64,000 nucleotides of DNA, from positions 248,001 to 312,000 of the forward strand of contig CAMRHE010000115.1 of NCBI GenBank assembly GCA_947044405.1, in the 5' to 3' direction. Position numbers and translations under genes: made by a program. Below are positions 12,794-26,734 of this stretch, piece by piece; within the stretch, counting starts at the first letter, position 1, and each line of letters starts with the position of its first letter. Source of the DNA: Leptodactylus fallax (taxonomy: Eukaryota; Chordata; Amphibia; Anura; Leptodactylidae). Below the pieces are notes generated by a model. That model did not search any database, was not told the DNA's origin, and was given only the letters and a program-made list of their open reading frames with translations.

Positions 12794-12920
12794 ATCCCTT
12801 ATATACTGGAATTGCAGCATACTCCTTAATGGCCTTTCAATGGCTACTAGCCATTCTATTCATATAGTCACTGTTGTATTCATTGGATATTCATTGGACA
12901 GTATAAAAATGTATAGAACC
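12794..12920 (+). repeat. Low-copy duplicated segment, copy 2
   Basis: Partner of 10436-10560, 2.36 kb away in direct orientation. Either two insertions of one repeat or an old segmental duplication. Confidence 0.7.
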
Positions 12921-13699
12921 AAAGCACAGAAAGTAATGACCCTACTTATTAGCAACTCTTCTGAACTTTCCAGGAGGGTCCTGAAAAATAAGGAGACCTT
13001 CCCAACAGTTCCAGGTGTCCAACCATATCCTAGATAACCAGGATAACAGATGGTATATATCGATTTTAAAACTAGCTGCATCCTCTGGACACAGATAGAC
13101 TTGAATACAATGGCAGAGCAAAGAGCTATTAACTCGCTACTCCTGTGACTACCCGCTGTCGGTGGCTGGGCACAGGAAGGCACAATGTGATTATGTCATC
13201 CTATTGGCCACTCCAATCCAGATAATGTACTAGAGACACACACCTTGAACAGTTGGTCTGCTGCACAGGGGAGAGTGACTGTAGGCAAAGTAAGGCACAG
13301 TGCTAGTGAGTTGGTGTGTCACAACATGGCATAGTCAGGTTTATGGGTTATGGTGTCTCATATTATATGTTGCACTATGTTCTAAGATGTGTTATATGCA
13401 TGCTTATGTCTCTTTAAATGGTCTTTGTTCTAGTACTTTCTGGAAGCTGGATCGCACAATAATTCCTTACAGGTTGCATCCATGAGATGTACCTTGGGAG
13501 AAGTTGTTTGTTACTCTCCCATGGTCTGACCTATGGACATCATTACCCAAGGGGGGGGGGGGTATGGCTCTGTATTTAGGAGCCTTTTCTATGCTCTGGA
13601 GGAGAGGAGACAGTTTTTGTGAGATGACTTGCTGTAAGGCTATTTAGTTCAACATATGGTGAGGCCAGGCAATCTGGAAGAGCTGTACGATAAGCTCAG
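12921..13699. other. No recognisable gene; G11 run
   Basis: A G homopolymer lies at about 13551-13561. Nothing else recognised. Confidence 0.4.
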
Positions 13700-13912
13700 C
13701 TTATAAAACCCTTATTATGCTGTGTGGTAGTTGCTAAAGGGGCATAATACTGTATGGAGGCCACTAAGGGGCATTATACTGTGTTGAGCCATTAAGTTAG
13801 CATTATAGAGTGGAGGGCCATTAAATGGGCATAATACTGTGTGAGGGCCACTAAGGTGCATCGTACTTTGTGGGACTACTAAAGGGGCATTATACTTGCC
13901 AACATTTTTCAA
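13700..13912 (-). repeat. Quasi-minisatellite, ~32-bp units
   Basis: About five loose units of the form GGGGCATTATACTGTGTGGAGGCCACTAA on the plus strand. They resemble, in reverse complement, the 30-bp units at 35150-35563. Confidence 0.7.
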
Positions 13913-15231
13913 AAGTCAAATCTGAGCATAAGGTATGATGGACTAAGCATGGATGTGATAGAATCCCATGACAAGGGCTACGGGATGAGTTAGCAGCAGG
14001 TTAGCTGTGGCAGGAATAGTAGTAGTGGCTGGAACTTAAACAAATTCTATCCACATACTGCAGAAAAACCCATCTTATTCACTGCAGCATTTCAATTATT
14101 GCTGTCAATTCAGCTACAGCTTTCACCCTTTGCAATGGGAATCATGGCTCAGAATGCAGTTATGTCTCAGGTAGATATGTAAATGATTACAGATGTGGTG
14201 TGATTAGACACTTGGTCTTGCCACAAGAGGGTACATAAGTGCTACTCCAGCTGCCCTATGAAAAGGCTCTCAGAAGCTTCTTCTGGGTAGTGTAATTTTG
14301 GTGAGAGGTCTTTGATTGCTAGACATGCCTCTATGATGTATTTGAAGACATTTTGCTCAGATGACAAACTTTGAGAGGGCATGCATTATGAGACTGAGAG
14401 AAGCAAGATAGTAGTTTCAAAAAAATTACCCACCATATAGGCCATTCTGACTGAAATAGTCTTCATGAAGACATTAGAACATTGGGTATGTGAGAGTGTG
14501 GACACATGGTGGACAGGCTCTGGATGGTCCAGACAGACCACCAGGAGAGAAAATTGTTTGATCCACTAGCAAGCACAAGCACAGTTTGACCAGATATTAC
14601 ATAATATTGCCTGTGTTGCTGTGTAAGGGACTACATGTATATAGTTATGCTATTGTTAATTGGGCTGTTCCACAAGGTTGGCTGATTCCACATGAGCCAT
14701 AGTTTGGACCAGCTGGGAGAAGGGTAGGAGAGTCAAAAAGTCTTCATGGAGCTTCCAAGTTGTATAGACGTGTTCGTTAGCTCTGGTGAACAGTACTAGT
14801 CAGAGAGAGAGAGCCTCAGCTCAGTTATCATCTGCAGCAGCCCTGAGACAGGAAAGAAATATTGCTGTCAGTCTCAAGTAAGTAATGTGGAGAAAAAAGG
14901 AAAGTTTCTGGAGTGTCTGAACTCATCTGAGGCCTTTGTGAGAAGACCCTGCTTACCCATACAACAGACAGGGCCATCCAGGGGATAGCTAATATAGCTA
15001 GAGATAGAGAGAGAGAGAGTGAAGTTGGAATTACTCGTCACTATATTGCTCTGGGCATCCATTTCTGGAAATTGTTACCTGGCTCACCTTCCCATCTACA
15101 GTGGAACTGGCGTCACGGTCTGTGCTAGAGATGGGCAAACCTCTGAATATTTGTTTTGGGTTCGGGGACTTTGGTCCAAGGATTTGTTTTGGGTCGAACA
15201 AGTTGTGTATGAACCACGCTTAAAATTACTT
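13913..15231. other. No recognisable gene
   Basis: Unique-looking sequence with a GA-rich microsatellite patch near 15002-15020. Confidence 0.4.
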
Positions 15232-16065
15232 AAAACATAGTGTAGAACACTGTCAGGGCTCCTGGGAACCTATCTATAAAACATAGTCTAGATCACTATC
15301 AGGTCTCCTAGGAACCTATCTATAAAACATAATGTAGAACACTCTTAGGGCTTCTAGAAACCTATCTATAAAACATAGTGTAGAACACTGTCAGGGCTCC
15401 TAGGAACCTATCTATAAAACATAGTGTATAACACTGTCAGGGCTCCTAGGAAACTATCTATAAAACATAGTGTAGAACACTGTCAGGGCTCCTAGGAACC
15501 TATCTATAAAACATAGTGTAGAACACTCTTAGGGCTTCTAGGAACCTGTCTATAAAACATAGTGTAGAACACTGACAGGGCTCCTAGGAACCTATCTATA
15601 AAACATAGTGTATAACACTCTCAGTTCTCCTAGGAACCTATCTATAAAACATAATGTAGAACACTGTCAGGGCTCCTAGAAACCTATCTATAAAACATAG
15701 TGTAGAACACTCTCAGGGCTCCTAGGAACCTATCTATAAAACATAGTGTAGAACACTGTCAGGACTCCTAGAAACCTATCTATAAAACATAGTGTAGAAC
15801 ACTCTTAGGGCTCATAGGAACCTATCTATAAAACATAGTGTAGAACACTCTCAGGGCTCCTAGAAACCTATCTATAAAACATAGTGTATAACACTCTTAG
15901 GGCTCCTAGGAACCTACATATAAAACATAGTATAGAACACTGTCAGGGCTCCTAGGAACCTACCTATAAAACATAGTGTAGAACACTCTCAGGCATCATA
16001 GGAACCTATGTATAAAACATAGCGTAGAACACTCTCAGGGCTCCTAGGAACCTATCTGTACAATT
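15232..16065 (+). repeat. 46-bp minisatellite, about 18 copies
   Basis: Units start CTATAAAACATAGTGTAGAA and continue CACTGTCAGGGCTCCTAGGA with ACCTAT. Period is 46 bp throughout. Variants recur non-randomly (GTCAGGGCTCC, CTTAGGGCTTC, CTCAGGGCTCC), which suggests local unit exchange. Confidence 0.95.
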
Positions 16066-16524
16066 TCTAGCTCTAAAAGTTATGTCAAAGTAAAAGTGAC
16101 ATGTATATCTATGGAAAAAACAATGGTAAGCAGAGGATACAAACTCCGAGTTTAGCCATACACTGCGCTGATACTCGCTGTTACGCATTTTAACATTTAA
16201 AATGCTCCAAAAATGTTTGGGGAAAAGGTGTTTGCCCATGGTTTTTTATACACATATAGCAGTTATATTGCAAAAGGTAATGGTTTTGTAGAAAAATAAG
16301 CCCATTTTGATGACTTGTAAGTGCTACAGGGACTAATTGTTATTTAGGAGTCACATTTGGGTCAGTGAGCACCTTGAAAAGTCATGAAGACACCAAAAAT
16401 GATCTCTTCATGGGAGAAAATGTGAAATCAAAATGGTGTTGCCATTGAAAGATGCAATGGCACATGGTTTTTTGACGTGGGGACCTTTTTCAATATAACA
16501 TTTTATTTCTTTTATTCTAACACC

Positions 16525-16735
16525 GTGATGGTGGACCAGGCTGCAGGACATATCTGTATGAGTGGTGGCAGTGGTTGTAGGCACTAAGCAGCTGTGGCAA
16601 CATGTGTGGCTGGGCATAATATGATAGACCAGGCTGCAGAACATGTCTGACTGAGTGGTGGTAGCCGTGTGAACAAAAGTGGCAGTAGGGCATAGAATAA
16701 TATGATGGACCAGACCGCAGGACTCCACTCTTATG
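16525..16735 (+). repeat. Imperfect tandem repeat, ~80-95 bp units
   Basis: GACCAGGCTGCAG-ACAT recurs at about 16537, 16628 and (as GACCAGACCGCAGG) 16707, each followed by a TGAGTGGTGG-like stretch in the first two. Confidence 0.6.
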
Positions 16736-17250
16736 ATTTATCAATCTACCTATAATCGATTCAATCTGACTAAACTTCGCTCTACTTCTCCTCCTTCTAT
16801 TACTCTGTAGCTCTATTGTAACTGTTGATGCTGTTTATTCAGTAGAAAATGGAGAAATTGCATTGCCTGAAGCAGCAGAGATGAATAACACGTCTGTTCC
16901 CTAGCCTGAGTATCACAAAATGGCTCTTCTACTTCTTGCAAAGAATATTATATTCTGTATGTGACATCAGCACCATAAGGTCTCCACCTACCACTCATTA
17001 ATGGCTGAGAGGCTGCCAGACAATGTCAGATTAGGCCAGAATGTCACACACATGTATTTTTACTGCACAATGCATGTCACGGTGGCCATCTCAGTTCGCC
17101 TGAGACAAATTGCAAAATCTTAGCTTTTGTTAAATTTACAATATTCGGGTCAAATCCAGCTCATAACAAATTGATTCGCCCATTTCTAGTCTGTAGCTCC
17201 ATGCCATACTGGCAGTTGTACTTTGGTTGTCATTGCTTCATTAAAGTTTC
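16736..17250. other. No recognisable gene
   Basis: Nothing identified on either strand. Confidence 0.35.
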
Positions 17251-17470
17251 AACCTGTTTTCACTTGGAACCTGAGTCTCCTGAGTCCATTCCTGCATTCA
17301 CCCTCAAGGGCCCTCCGGACCTTGTTCGGGCTCAGAGAGGCTGAAGACCCAAAGGAAGCACCCCGGGGGAACCATCAGGTACCCTGCAGGCCCCCTCAGC
17401 TCACCTCAGGAGTTGGAGCAGTTGGTTTAATCTGAGGCCACCTGTGACAACTCCTGTCACCCTAAATACA
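17251..17470 (+). repeat. Dispersed repeat (possible LTR piece), copy 1
   Basis: CTCCTGA..., TTCACCCTCAAGGG, GGCTCAG-GAGGCTGAAGA, CATCAGGTACCCTGCAGGCC and GACAACTCC recur in order at 46540-46800, and in part at 30970-31130. The ATTAAAG-then-GT layout could be the 3' part of an LTR; this is a guess. Confidence 0.5.
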
Positions 17471-18180
17471 ACTCCCAGCCTACGTCTCCCTCCAACAGTT
17501 GCTGCACGAGCAGCTCCCACAATTTCCAAGTCCACCATCTAAACACAGGTGGCACCTTCATTACACAACCTTGTCCCTGACCATTTCCAGGCTTTGGCAG
17601 AAGGAAAATTGGTGTCACAACCCCAATTTCATGTCCTGCCATTGGCAGACAGTCACTTTCGCCTTTGTTTGCAGCGTTGTTGTGAACGAGAAACCTGGAC
17701 TTCTATGGACTGTAACCATATTGTCTTTAGCGACTAATCCAGTTTCTGTCTGGGATCAGACTATGGTTAGGCTTGAGTATAAAGGCTTCACAGTGAGCGC
17801 TTCAATCCTGCCTTTACTGTGGAGCGACACACTGCCCCAACTGCTGGTGCGATGAGTTGGGGAGCCATCACATATGGTAGTCAGTCCATCCTTTCAGTGA
17901 TACTATGGATACATCAACAGGATAATGCTCACCCCACACAACAAGGATTTCCCAGGACCTTGCATTTGAGCCGTTTCATTGCCTAATGCCTATTGAAAGC
18001 CCACTCACTTTCTTGTCTTTGTTACTGTATCTTACATGGTCCCTAACATTACGTGGACTGTCCAGTATCAAATACTGTTCCATAGGATATCAGTTTACCT
18101 GCGGTTCTACACCATCATTTTCTATTTATCAGCATGGTCCGGAGAACATCTCACACTCTTTCCTGACTCTTTTCACATAT
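17471..18180. other. No recognisable gene
   Basis: Open frames here are short and lack motifs. Confidence 0.35.
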
Positions 18181-18181
18181 A

Positions 18182-18343
18182 CAGATGTAGCAGAGCTGAG
18201 TTATCATGTGATACTATTGATAGTTATATCACAATATTTTCTGATGTTTTCCATAGGACGTCAGATACTTTTATCTAACATTACATTTCTCAATGAGTTA
18301 TTAGTGTACAAAAGAAAAGACACATTCAGCTCTGCTACATCTG
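18182..18343. mobile_element. Small inverted-repeat element or MITE remnant
   Basis: CAGATGTAGCAGAGCTGA at 18182-18199 is the perfect inverse of TCAGCTCTGCTACATCTG at 18326-18343, with 126 bp between. No clear target duplication. Confidence 0.5.
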
Positions 18344-18849
18344 AATAGACATGTATTTTCAGTCTATGGTATTTCCCTACATATTGAAAAAAATACAGTA
18401 AAGCCCCTAGATGAGCAACAAACAGCATTCTTCTCTATATTGTATTTATTATGAAAGGCACAAATCTCAATAGCTCACTATCCTCAAGAACTGATGTATA
18501 TATTTTTATGAAAATAACAATTTTTTTTCACATCATAGAATGGCTTGCATATATGCAACCCAATGTTCTATTTTTACATTTTGTTCTAGTATTTCAGTGC
18601 CAATATTACCAGATCACTCCAGTGACAACTTGAAGCCTTGTGTTTATTTGCTAGTACTTTAGCACCACCTAGTGTTCATATGCTTATTTACAACTCATTT
18701 GGAAATGGTAGTAATATTTTAATATTTTAGTTTTGGACATGAGAGCTTGTCAGTTGGTTCTCATGAAAGAATTAGTCTTGAAGATAAAGAATAGAATAAC
18801 TTCAGCAGTGGTTTATATAGAAGGGGAGGCTGATACATAGACATAAAAT
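18344..18849. other. No recognisable gene
   Basis: AT-rich spacer. Confidence 0.35.
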
Positions 18850-19078
18850 GTCCACCTCTATTATGGAATAGAATCCTATGTTCACCTCCATTATGGAATA
18901 GAATCCTATGTCCACCTCCATTATGGAATAGAATCCTATGTCCACCTCCATTATGGAATAGAATCCTATGTCCACCTCCATTATGGAATAGAATCCTATG
19001 TCCACCTCCATTATGGAATAGAATCCTATGTCCACCTCCATTATGGAATAGAATCCTATGTCCACCTCCATTATGGAA
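18850..19078 (-). repeat. 30-bp minisatellite, ~7.6 copies
   Basis: Unit TCCACCTCCATTATGGAATA + GAATCCTATG, nearly identical copies (the first has CTCTATT; the second starts TTCACC). Because 30 is divisible by 3 and lacks stops on the minus strand, it makes a spurious frame repeating HNGGGHRILF. Confidence 0.97.
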
Positions 19079-19849
19079 TCTTGCCACCCAGAATAGAAAA
19101 ACCTTGTGTTGGTTTCCCCCTCCATGCCCTATCCAAGACTCTTGGACCAGCTCTTTAACCCTTTGTGTTCTAAACATGCACTTCAGGTGACTACTACACC
19201 AGTTCTCACCATATACCAGCTGCATGGTCTGCAACTATGGAATACCGTTTGTGCCCTTGGTCTTCAGATGAAAAACATAGTGGGTGTAGCGATTAAAATG
19301 CCAAAAGCTATCCATAGGGTAGGGAATAAGTGTCTGATCAATGGGGCTTCCCCAGATTATGAGAACAGAGTTCCCAATTGTCCTACGTGTTTCCTCCAGA
19401 TTTGTATGTTCTCCCTGCTGGTTTCCGCCAGGTACCTTCCCACACTCCAAAGGCATACTGATTTTGAGCACTACTAGGGATAGTGAGTGATGACAATGTC
19501 TGTAGAGCAGAACATGCTGGTGTCATGGAGTATACAGTACACAGCACTGTATCAGTGCCACAGAAGTGAATGAAGCAGTGACCGAACACTTGCAGCACTG
19601 CTTCATTCATTTATTCAGGGTCCAGCTCCATGGGGGTCCCAGCAGCTGAGTCATAAATGTGGTAGCAGTCTATCATTATAGGTAACAATAACTTCTATTC
19701 TAAAGATGTTGAAAAAAAAAAAAAAAACACTTACCGCCACTGCACGCTTTCCATGGCAGCATAGTGGTATCCCCTGGCACTGCAAGGATTAAGAAGAAAA
19801 GTAAATCAGATAAAATCAGAGTAAAAGTTTAAGAACAAAAAAGAAACAT
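19079..19849. other. No recognisable gene; A15 run
   Basis: An A homopolymer lies at about 19712-19727. Nothing else identified. Confidence 0.35.
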
Positions 19850-20110
19850 CAATTAATGGGGCAGAACATGGGGATTTATTAAGTGGAACATGTTATTGTA
19901 ATGAGATTTCAGATCTCATTATCAACAGTACAAGCGAATCTCATTTATTTCTGAAAGGTGTATTTCCCGTGTAATTAGCCATGGTATTCTGATTAAAAAC
20001 TAAAGTGTTGTTCCAATAAGTATGATGGAAACCAATGCGGTTTATTTCCTATGACATATACTCTGTAACAATCCAAAGGACTGAGAGGAAAATTGCCCTA
20101 CAAAAAATAG
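19850..20110. other. Candidate conserved non-coding segment
   Basis: AT-rich and without any repeat words seen elsewhere in the window. It contains an inverted AATGAGATTTCAGATCTCATT (19900-19920) and TGTAATTAGCC. Only composition and lack of repeats support this. Confidence 0.25.
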
Positions 20111-22139
20111 GACAATATAATTCCTATAATTGTTGAAAATGACACCTAGTGGTCTAGTAATCCAGCACGAGGCAAAAATAGCCCCAATACTAGATTAATA
20201 AAGTGCACTTAAAAGCTCCATGACACTCATGAAATCTTGTGCCACCCCCTAAGGAATATGTGTCCCTGCTAGGCTTTCATGTGGTTGCCCTTCAGGCACT
20301 ATTGCCCTATAAGTACTCAGTGCTTAGAAGGAAATACCTGATAGTACAGAAGTGCTGGTCATCAGTCAGGGTCATTGTTAGGTTGTCACTTCTACAATGG
20401 TGGTATGGTGATGTCACAGTGGCTTTAAAGATAAAATGGTTGACCCTTTATACGAATACTGAACAACACTGTAAGTACTAAATCAGATTGATTTGTAAAG
20501 TGCTGAGGAATATATTGGCACTATATAAATACAATATATTATTAGTATTATTGTTTGCAACCTACACTAACCATTCTGCCACTAGCATATAGGCAACGTC
20601 TTCCTTCACCTACTGACCATCCATCCACCTTCCCTTGTACATTGTAAACCCATTGATGCACACAGTGGTACAGACTTATGAAGACTGGCATTGTCCCCGT
20701 AAGGATGCACCTTATGTATGAGAAGGTTGCACACCTTCTCCTAAATCAAGTACACCCTCCAACCGGCTGTGCACCAGCACACTGAGATCTACACCAGCTT
20801 GTAGCTGGCATGGATGTCAGTGATCATTTACGCCAGTAAAGTGACAGAAAAGATCATAAATCTGATGGGGCCAGTGGCCCTGCCTTCCAGGAAAGTGGCA
20901 AGTGCAGCACAAAACAAAGTCACATTTTTGGGGGGGGGGGGCAAAAACAGAATTGCACAAAAAATGTGCCACTTTTTCATGCTCTGTACACCAGAAAACT
21001 GGCATACAAGGCACAATAAATATGCCCAGAGTTTATTTTCTGAACAGGTTGATAAACTATCAATTCAAGTCTATGAGAGTCAGATCAAGGCTCTTGTAGA
21101 CTCGGACTGTAAGTCTGACCTCCAGGAAACCATGGCCCGGATTTACTATTGCGATTATAACTAGACACTGAGTAAACTTATTTTTGGTGCAATTAGATGT
21201 ATCTGTTTTTTTTTTACTTATTAGACAAGTGAGTGTGGAAATGTTTTTTTTTTTTATTTGTTAGACATGTGGGTGTGGACTCTCAGAATAGGGGGTATGG
21301 CTTAAAATGTGCCACAATATGACAAAACTTTGTCAAAAAATTCTGGCTCAAAGTAAGCCAACTAAAAGGGGTGTAGGCAGGCAGAGGGAAAGATTGTGGA
21401 GGGAAGATGGTGCATCCATGGGTACTGCTCTAATACAAAAACCTGCCTCGATGGCAGATATACTGTACCTGTTTCTACTTTAACTTATTGATATCTATTT
21501 TTGGTGAAAACAAGCAATGTGCTCTAGTGCCAACTTTTGGAAGGTGGCTCCCTATAGATTAAGGTCTTATTTACATATTCCTTACCCAATTCTTAGCAAG
21601 ACATGCATAGTCTAATAAATCCCTGTACCACCTCTTGGTGGGGGCCCCCTAATGAGACATAGTACCCCTTCTGACCTGCTTTAATTTAGCCAAACTACAC
21701 TTGGTGTCTACATACAGTATACATAATGCCACTAGATGTATCCTTACTTAACTCAACATATTCCATCACAAGTGTGATAGATGAAAAATAGAATATTCAC
21801 TTCCAACAGATGCCTCCATCCTTCAGCCACCCACCCCCATAGGCTACCATGTTTAAAAATATATACATTTAATGTATGTTTTTTCTACTGGATGGCTTCA
21901 GAGTATATCGAATTTGTATCCTGACAAATTGGACTTGAGAAAAGTTAAAGGTAGACTCATCTGTATACACAAGATGTATACAATTGGTTCACCTATACAA
22001 ACACAAACATCTAGTACAATGGCCCAGCCATCTTTTGTCAAACAAAGTAGTACAAGCGCAGTACAGTACAAGGAAAGCTGTATGAACTGGTCACCAGCCG
22101 ATATCTATGTACAGATACAAAGTGCATTTAAGTGCTTGT
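20111..22139. other. No recognisable gene
   Basis: Short direct repeats around 21200-21290 (TTTTTTTTTTA-TTA-TTAGACA-GTG-GTGTGGA twice) and a G10 run near 20932. No coding motif on either strand. Confidence 0.4.
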
Positions 22140-22453
22140 AAAGCAGAGATACTGGATGGAGGGATCAGGTTCTGATGAATAATGTAAAAGGGAGGAGTAA
22201 ACAAAGAAGAGTTTAGGAAGGGTAAATATAGAACAGTTAGAATAGGTAATATTACCTATTAATTTAGGCCTGCCTAAAAAGATATGTTTCGAGGGCATGT
22301 TTGAAACTGCAAAAGTTGGGGATTACTCTTATTATTTAGGTAGCCCACTCCAGAGAATTGGTGCAGCTTGAGATAAGTCTTGAAGATGGAAGTGAGAGGT
22401 TTAGAGGATGTTAATGTTACATCATTGGCAGAAGACAGAGCACAAGTAGGATG
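22140..22453 (+). repeat. Dispersed repeat family X, copy 1
   Basis: AAAAAGA-ATG-TTTCGAGGGCATG, AAACTG, ATTGGTGCAGC, AAGTCTTGAAGATGGAAGTG and GGCAGAAGA follow the same order as at 48880-49200. This word order is familiar from anuran intergenic DNA, but I cannot name the family. Confidence 0.65.
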
Positions 22454-23104
22454 ATAAAGAGCAGAGGCGTATCTAGCGGGGGGGGGCAGAGGGGGCGGCT
22501 GCCCCGGGCCCACTGACATTGTAGGGCCCACCCTGGGGCCTCCATTAATACATCTTTTACTTTTAACTAGATCGGTGTCTGTAGACAGCGATCTAGTTAA
22601 AACGCTTCCTGCCACTTGCTGTACTGTAAACCGCAACCCACATCAGGCCTGAGGTTTACATGACAACAAAAACACAGTCATCAGCAAAGGCGGCGCGATG
22701 GTGTCACAACATCGCGCCTCCTACGCTGAGACACTGACTTCCTGTGCGTGGACCCTGCGCACAGAGCGCAGGTCAAGAAGAGAAAGCGGCGGCTCCGTTC
22801 GTCATGGTCGCTGGTAGGTGAGTATAACTTATATTTGTTTTGTTTTAGCTTAGTTGTGGGTATTTTAATAGTATAAGGGGTTGTTAGGAGGGGGAATTAT
22901 GAACATAAGGGGGCGTCATTTATATAAGGGTTATTACGGGGTACAAGGGGGGGAGGTTATTTATATTAGGAGGTATTATGAACATAGGGGTGGTCATCGA
23001 CATAAGGGGTCATTAGAGGTGCAGTATTTATGTCAGGGGGAATCAGGGGCATAATATGAGAAGGCAATTAATTTGATAAAAGTGACACTTGGGCTTTATT
23101 AAGA

Positions 23105-23631
23105 CTAAGGCCCCACGTTGCGGGCTTAAGCAAAAAAGCGCTGCAGGAAAAACTGGCACTAACATTGTGGTTTTTCCTGCAGCGCTTTTCAGAGAAGGGC
23201 CACAGATTTTTCCTCTGCAGACTTTCTGCTTCCATTATAACTATAGGGAAACCTCCGGTGTTTCCGTAGGTATAATTGACCGCAACGGTTTTGGAAAATG
23301 CAGAGTGTCCGCGGCACGCATTTTTCCACAATGTGTGGATGGGATTTGCAGGAAACGTAAAATGCCGCATTTTTTTTTCCTGTGGCGTTTTTGCCACGTG
23401 AGGCCCCATCCCATCCCCACTTTGTGGTAAAATATGCACAGTGGACATGCTGCGATTTCCAAAACAGTTGTGATTTTGGAAATCGCAGCATTCCTATGGA
23501 AAAGCTCCCGGTTTCCTTGTAGATATAATTGAAGCAGAAAGCCCGCAGAGGTAACTTCTGCGAACTTTCTGTGCAAAGCGCAGCAGGAAGAACAGCGCTT
23601 TTTTGCTGCGGGACGCCACATGGGGCCTTAG
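23105..23631. mobile_element. Palindromic MITE (full copy)
   Basis: CTAAGGCCCCACGTTGCG at the left and its near inverse CGCCACATGGGGCCTTAG at the right, 527 bp. The interior is a chain of nested palindromes (AAAGCGCTGCAGGAAA..., GGTATAATTGA...TCAATTATA). Same family as the broken copy at 4456-6700. Transposon class unknown; the ends resemble hAT MITEs. Confidence 0.8.
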
Positions 23632-23637
23632 GCTTAA

Positions 23638-23960
23638 AGAGTTTTCCAGCTCATTTTTAATTGATGATCTATTCTCAGAATAGATCATCAATAAGAGATA
23701 AGTGACTCCCCACTGATCAGCTGTATGAAGGGGCTATAGCGCCTGTTTATATCACACGCTGTCTGTTTATAGTGACCGTGTGATGTAATTCCAGCTTGTC
23801 ACATAGACATGTATAGGACGAGGCTGTAGTTACATTACTATGAGATGAATGACACTATGTAAACAGAGAATGGGTCACGGCACTTACACAGGTACCACTG
23901 TTCATTCAAACGGCTGATCCTGGGGGTCCCAATTAGTGGAACCCCATTAATTATTTTTAC
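23638..23960 (+). mobile_element. TTAA-type MITE, left end only
   Basis: CTTAAAGAGTTTTCCAGCTC, then ATTGATGATCTATTCTCAGAATAGATCATCAAT (perfect hairpin) and CTGATCAGCTG. No clear right end. Its hairpin module also appears at the window's right edge (63930-64000). Confidence 0.6.
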
Positions 23961-24458
23961 CTTTTGTTTACTTTTTAATTAGGAAACACCTGGGGCATTA
24001 TTAATAAAGGGCACTATTTAAAGTGGGTATACAGGGAAGTTATTAATTTAAAGATGCACTTGTGGGTATTATTATGGGGGGTTATATTATATATTTTATA
24101 ATTGGGGGTAGCAGCAGGATGGGTGTGCAGGTGAGGACAATATGGGTCAGGTACCTGGAAAAGTGAGGAGCCAAAAATGTCTGTGCTGCAAACTTTACAG
24201 AGACTGGAAGAAGTGGTCATGGCGGTTCAGATGAAAGAGATGGGGAATGTGAACGATTAGTCAGAGACATCACCGGTAAGTCACTAAATGTTACTGCACT
24301 GTATTTGCCTAAATCGTCTGCAGAGCCCTGTGTAGATCCGATATATACCACTATACGGTCACCGTATAGTGATAATATCGGTATACCTAAGTTGGGGGCC
24401 CACTTGGACATGTTCGCCCCCCCTGTGCTGAACCCCTAGCTACGTCTCTGATAAAGAG

Positions 24459-24914
24459 AGATGAGGAGGGAGATATACAGAGATGTGACACTATGTAATA
24501 TAGATCCATGCTATAATTTATTCCAGTTTCTGGTATAAATCATAGAAAAATCTCCTCTTCCTAAGCTCCATCCACTTTTTAAAAATTGCAAAAGGTCAGT
24601 ATTTTTTATTATACCCAAAACTGGCATGTGTCAAAATGTGTGACTTTTTGCCACAAGCATAAATAGATTAGTTGCTCATAGTATTTGGATGTGATGACCA
24701 CGGTGTCTACCTCTAAACCATCTTCCTTTGACTCCTCTGCTGCTACTGCACTCTTTTATTCCTCTCCTCATGTCCCACCTAGAGGTGCTGTTTCTATAAC
24801 AAGGATTTTTGTAGGTACTTGGGATTGTAACTAAATATGGCTTGCGACATCCAAGCTACAGACATATGGATCTCTATAATATTAGTACAACAGATAGCAT
24901 CTCCCTTTCATATA
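24459..24914. other. No recognisable gene
   Basis: Spacer between the hAT-like and Tc1-like elements. Confidence 0.4.
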
Positions 24915-26551
<1,637 letters not shown>

Positions 26552-26734
26552 TAGGTGTAAGGAGGTGAAAGTTAATTTCTTAGTTTGGCAGCCTTAGGCG
26601 GGTGCCCATAGATGGCCATGTGCAATGTCCCTGCCCAAGACAGGTCAGCAACCGCTGTGAAGTGGTATATTATAGTGTTCGATATTGTGCACTTTTCACT
26701 GACTGCTATATTTCCGTGTTAATGCAGTGTGATG

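Larger units (their letters stand above)
22462..24450. mobile_element. Non-autonomous hAT-like element, 8-bp target duplication
   Basis: Left end CAGAGGCGTATCTAG, right end CTAGCTACGTCTCTG (inverse CAGAGACGTAGCTAG). ATAAAGAG occurs exactly on both sides, at 22454-22461 and 24451-24458: an 8-bp duplication as expected for hAT. Length 1989 bp with no transposase frame. It holds a nested MITE (23105-23631), a TTAA-type MITE piece from 23638, and quasi-repeats of GGGGTTATT-ATAAGG type at 22850-23050. It sits in dispersed repeat X. Confidence 0.9.

Noticed and set aside
15232..16065. Regularly spaced repeats considered as a CRISPR-like array
   Set aside because: Units are directly joined with no unique spacers; vertebrate-type minisatellite.
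18761..19234. 157-codon minus frame with HNGGGHRILF repeats
   Set aside because: Artefact of the 30-bp minisatellite (period divisible by 3).
22457..22560. G- and C-runs considered as a G-quadruplex control element
   Set aside because: They belong to the hAT-like terminal region and show no gene nearby to control.
23068..23691. Five overlapping frames of 65-126 codons on both strands
   Set aside because: All fall in the palindromic MITE; no domain, and both strands are equally open because of its self-complementarity.
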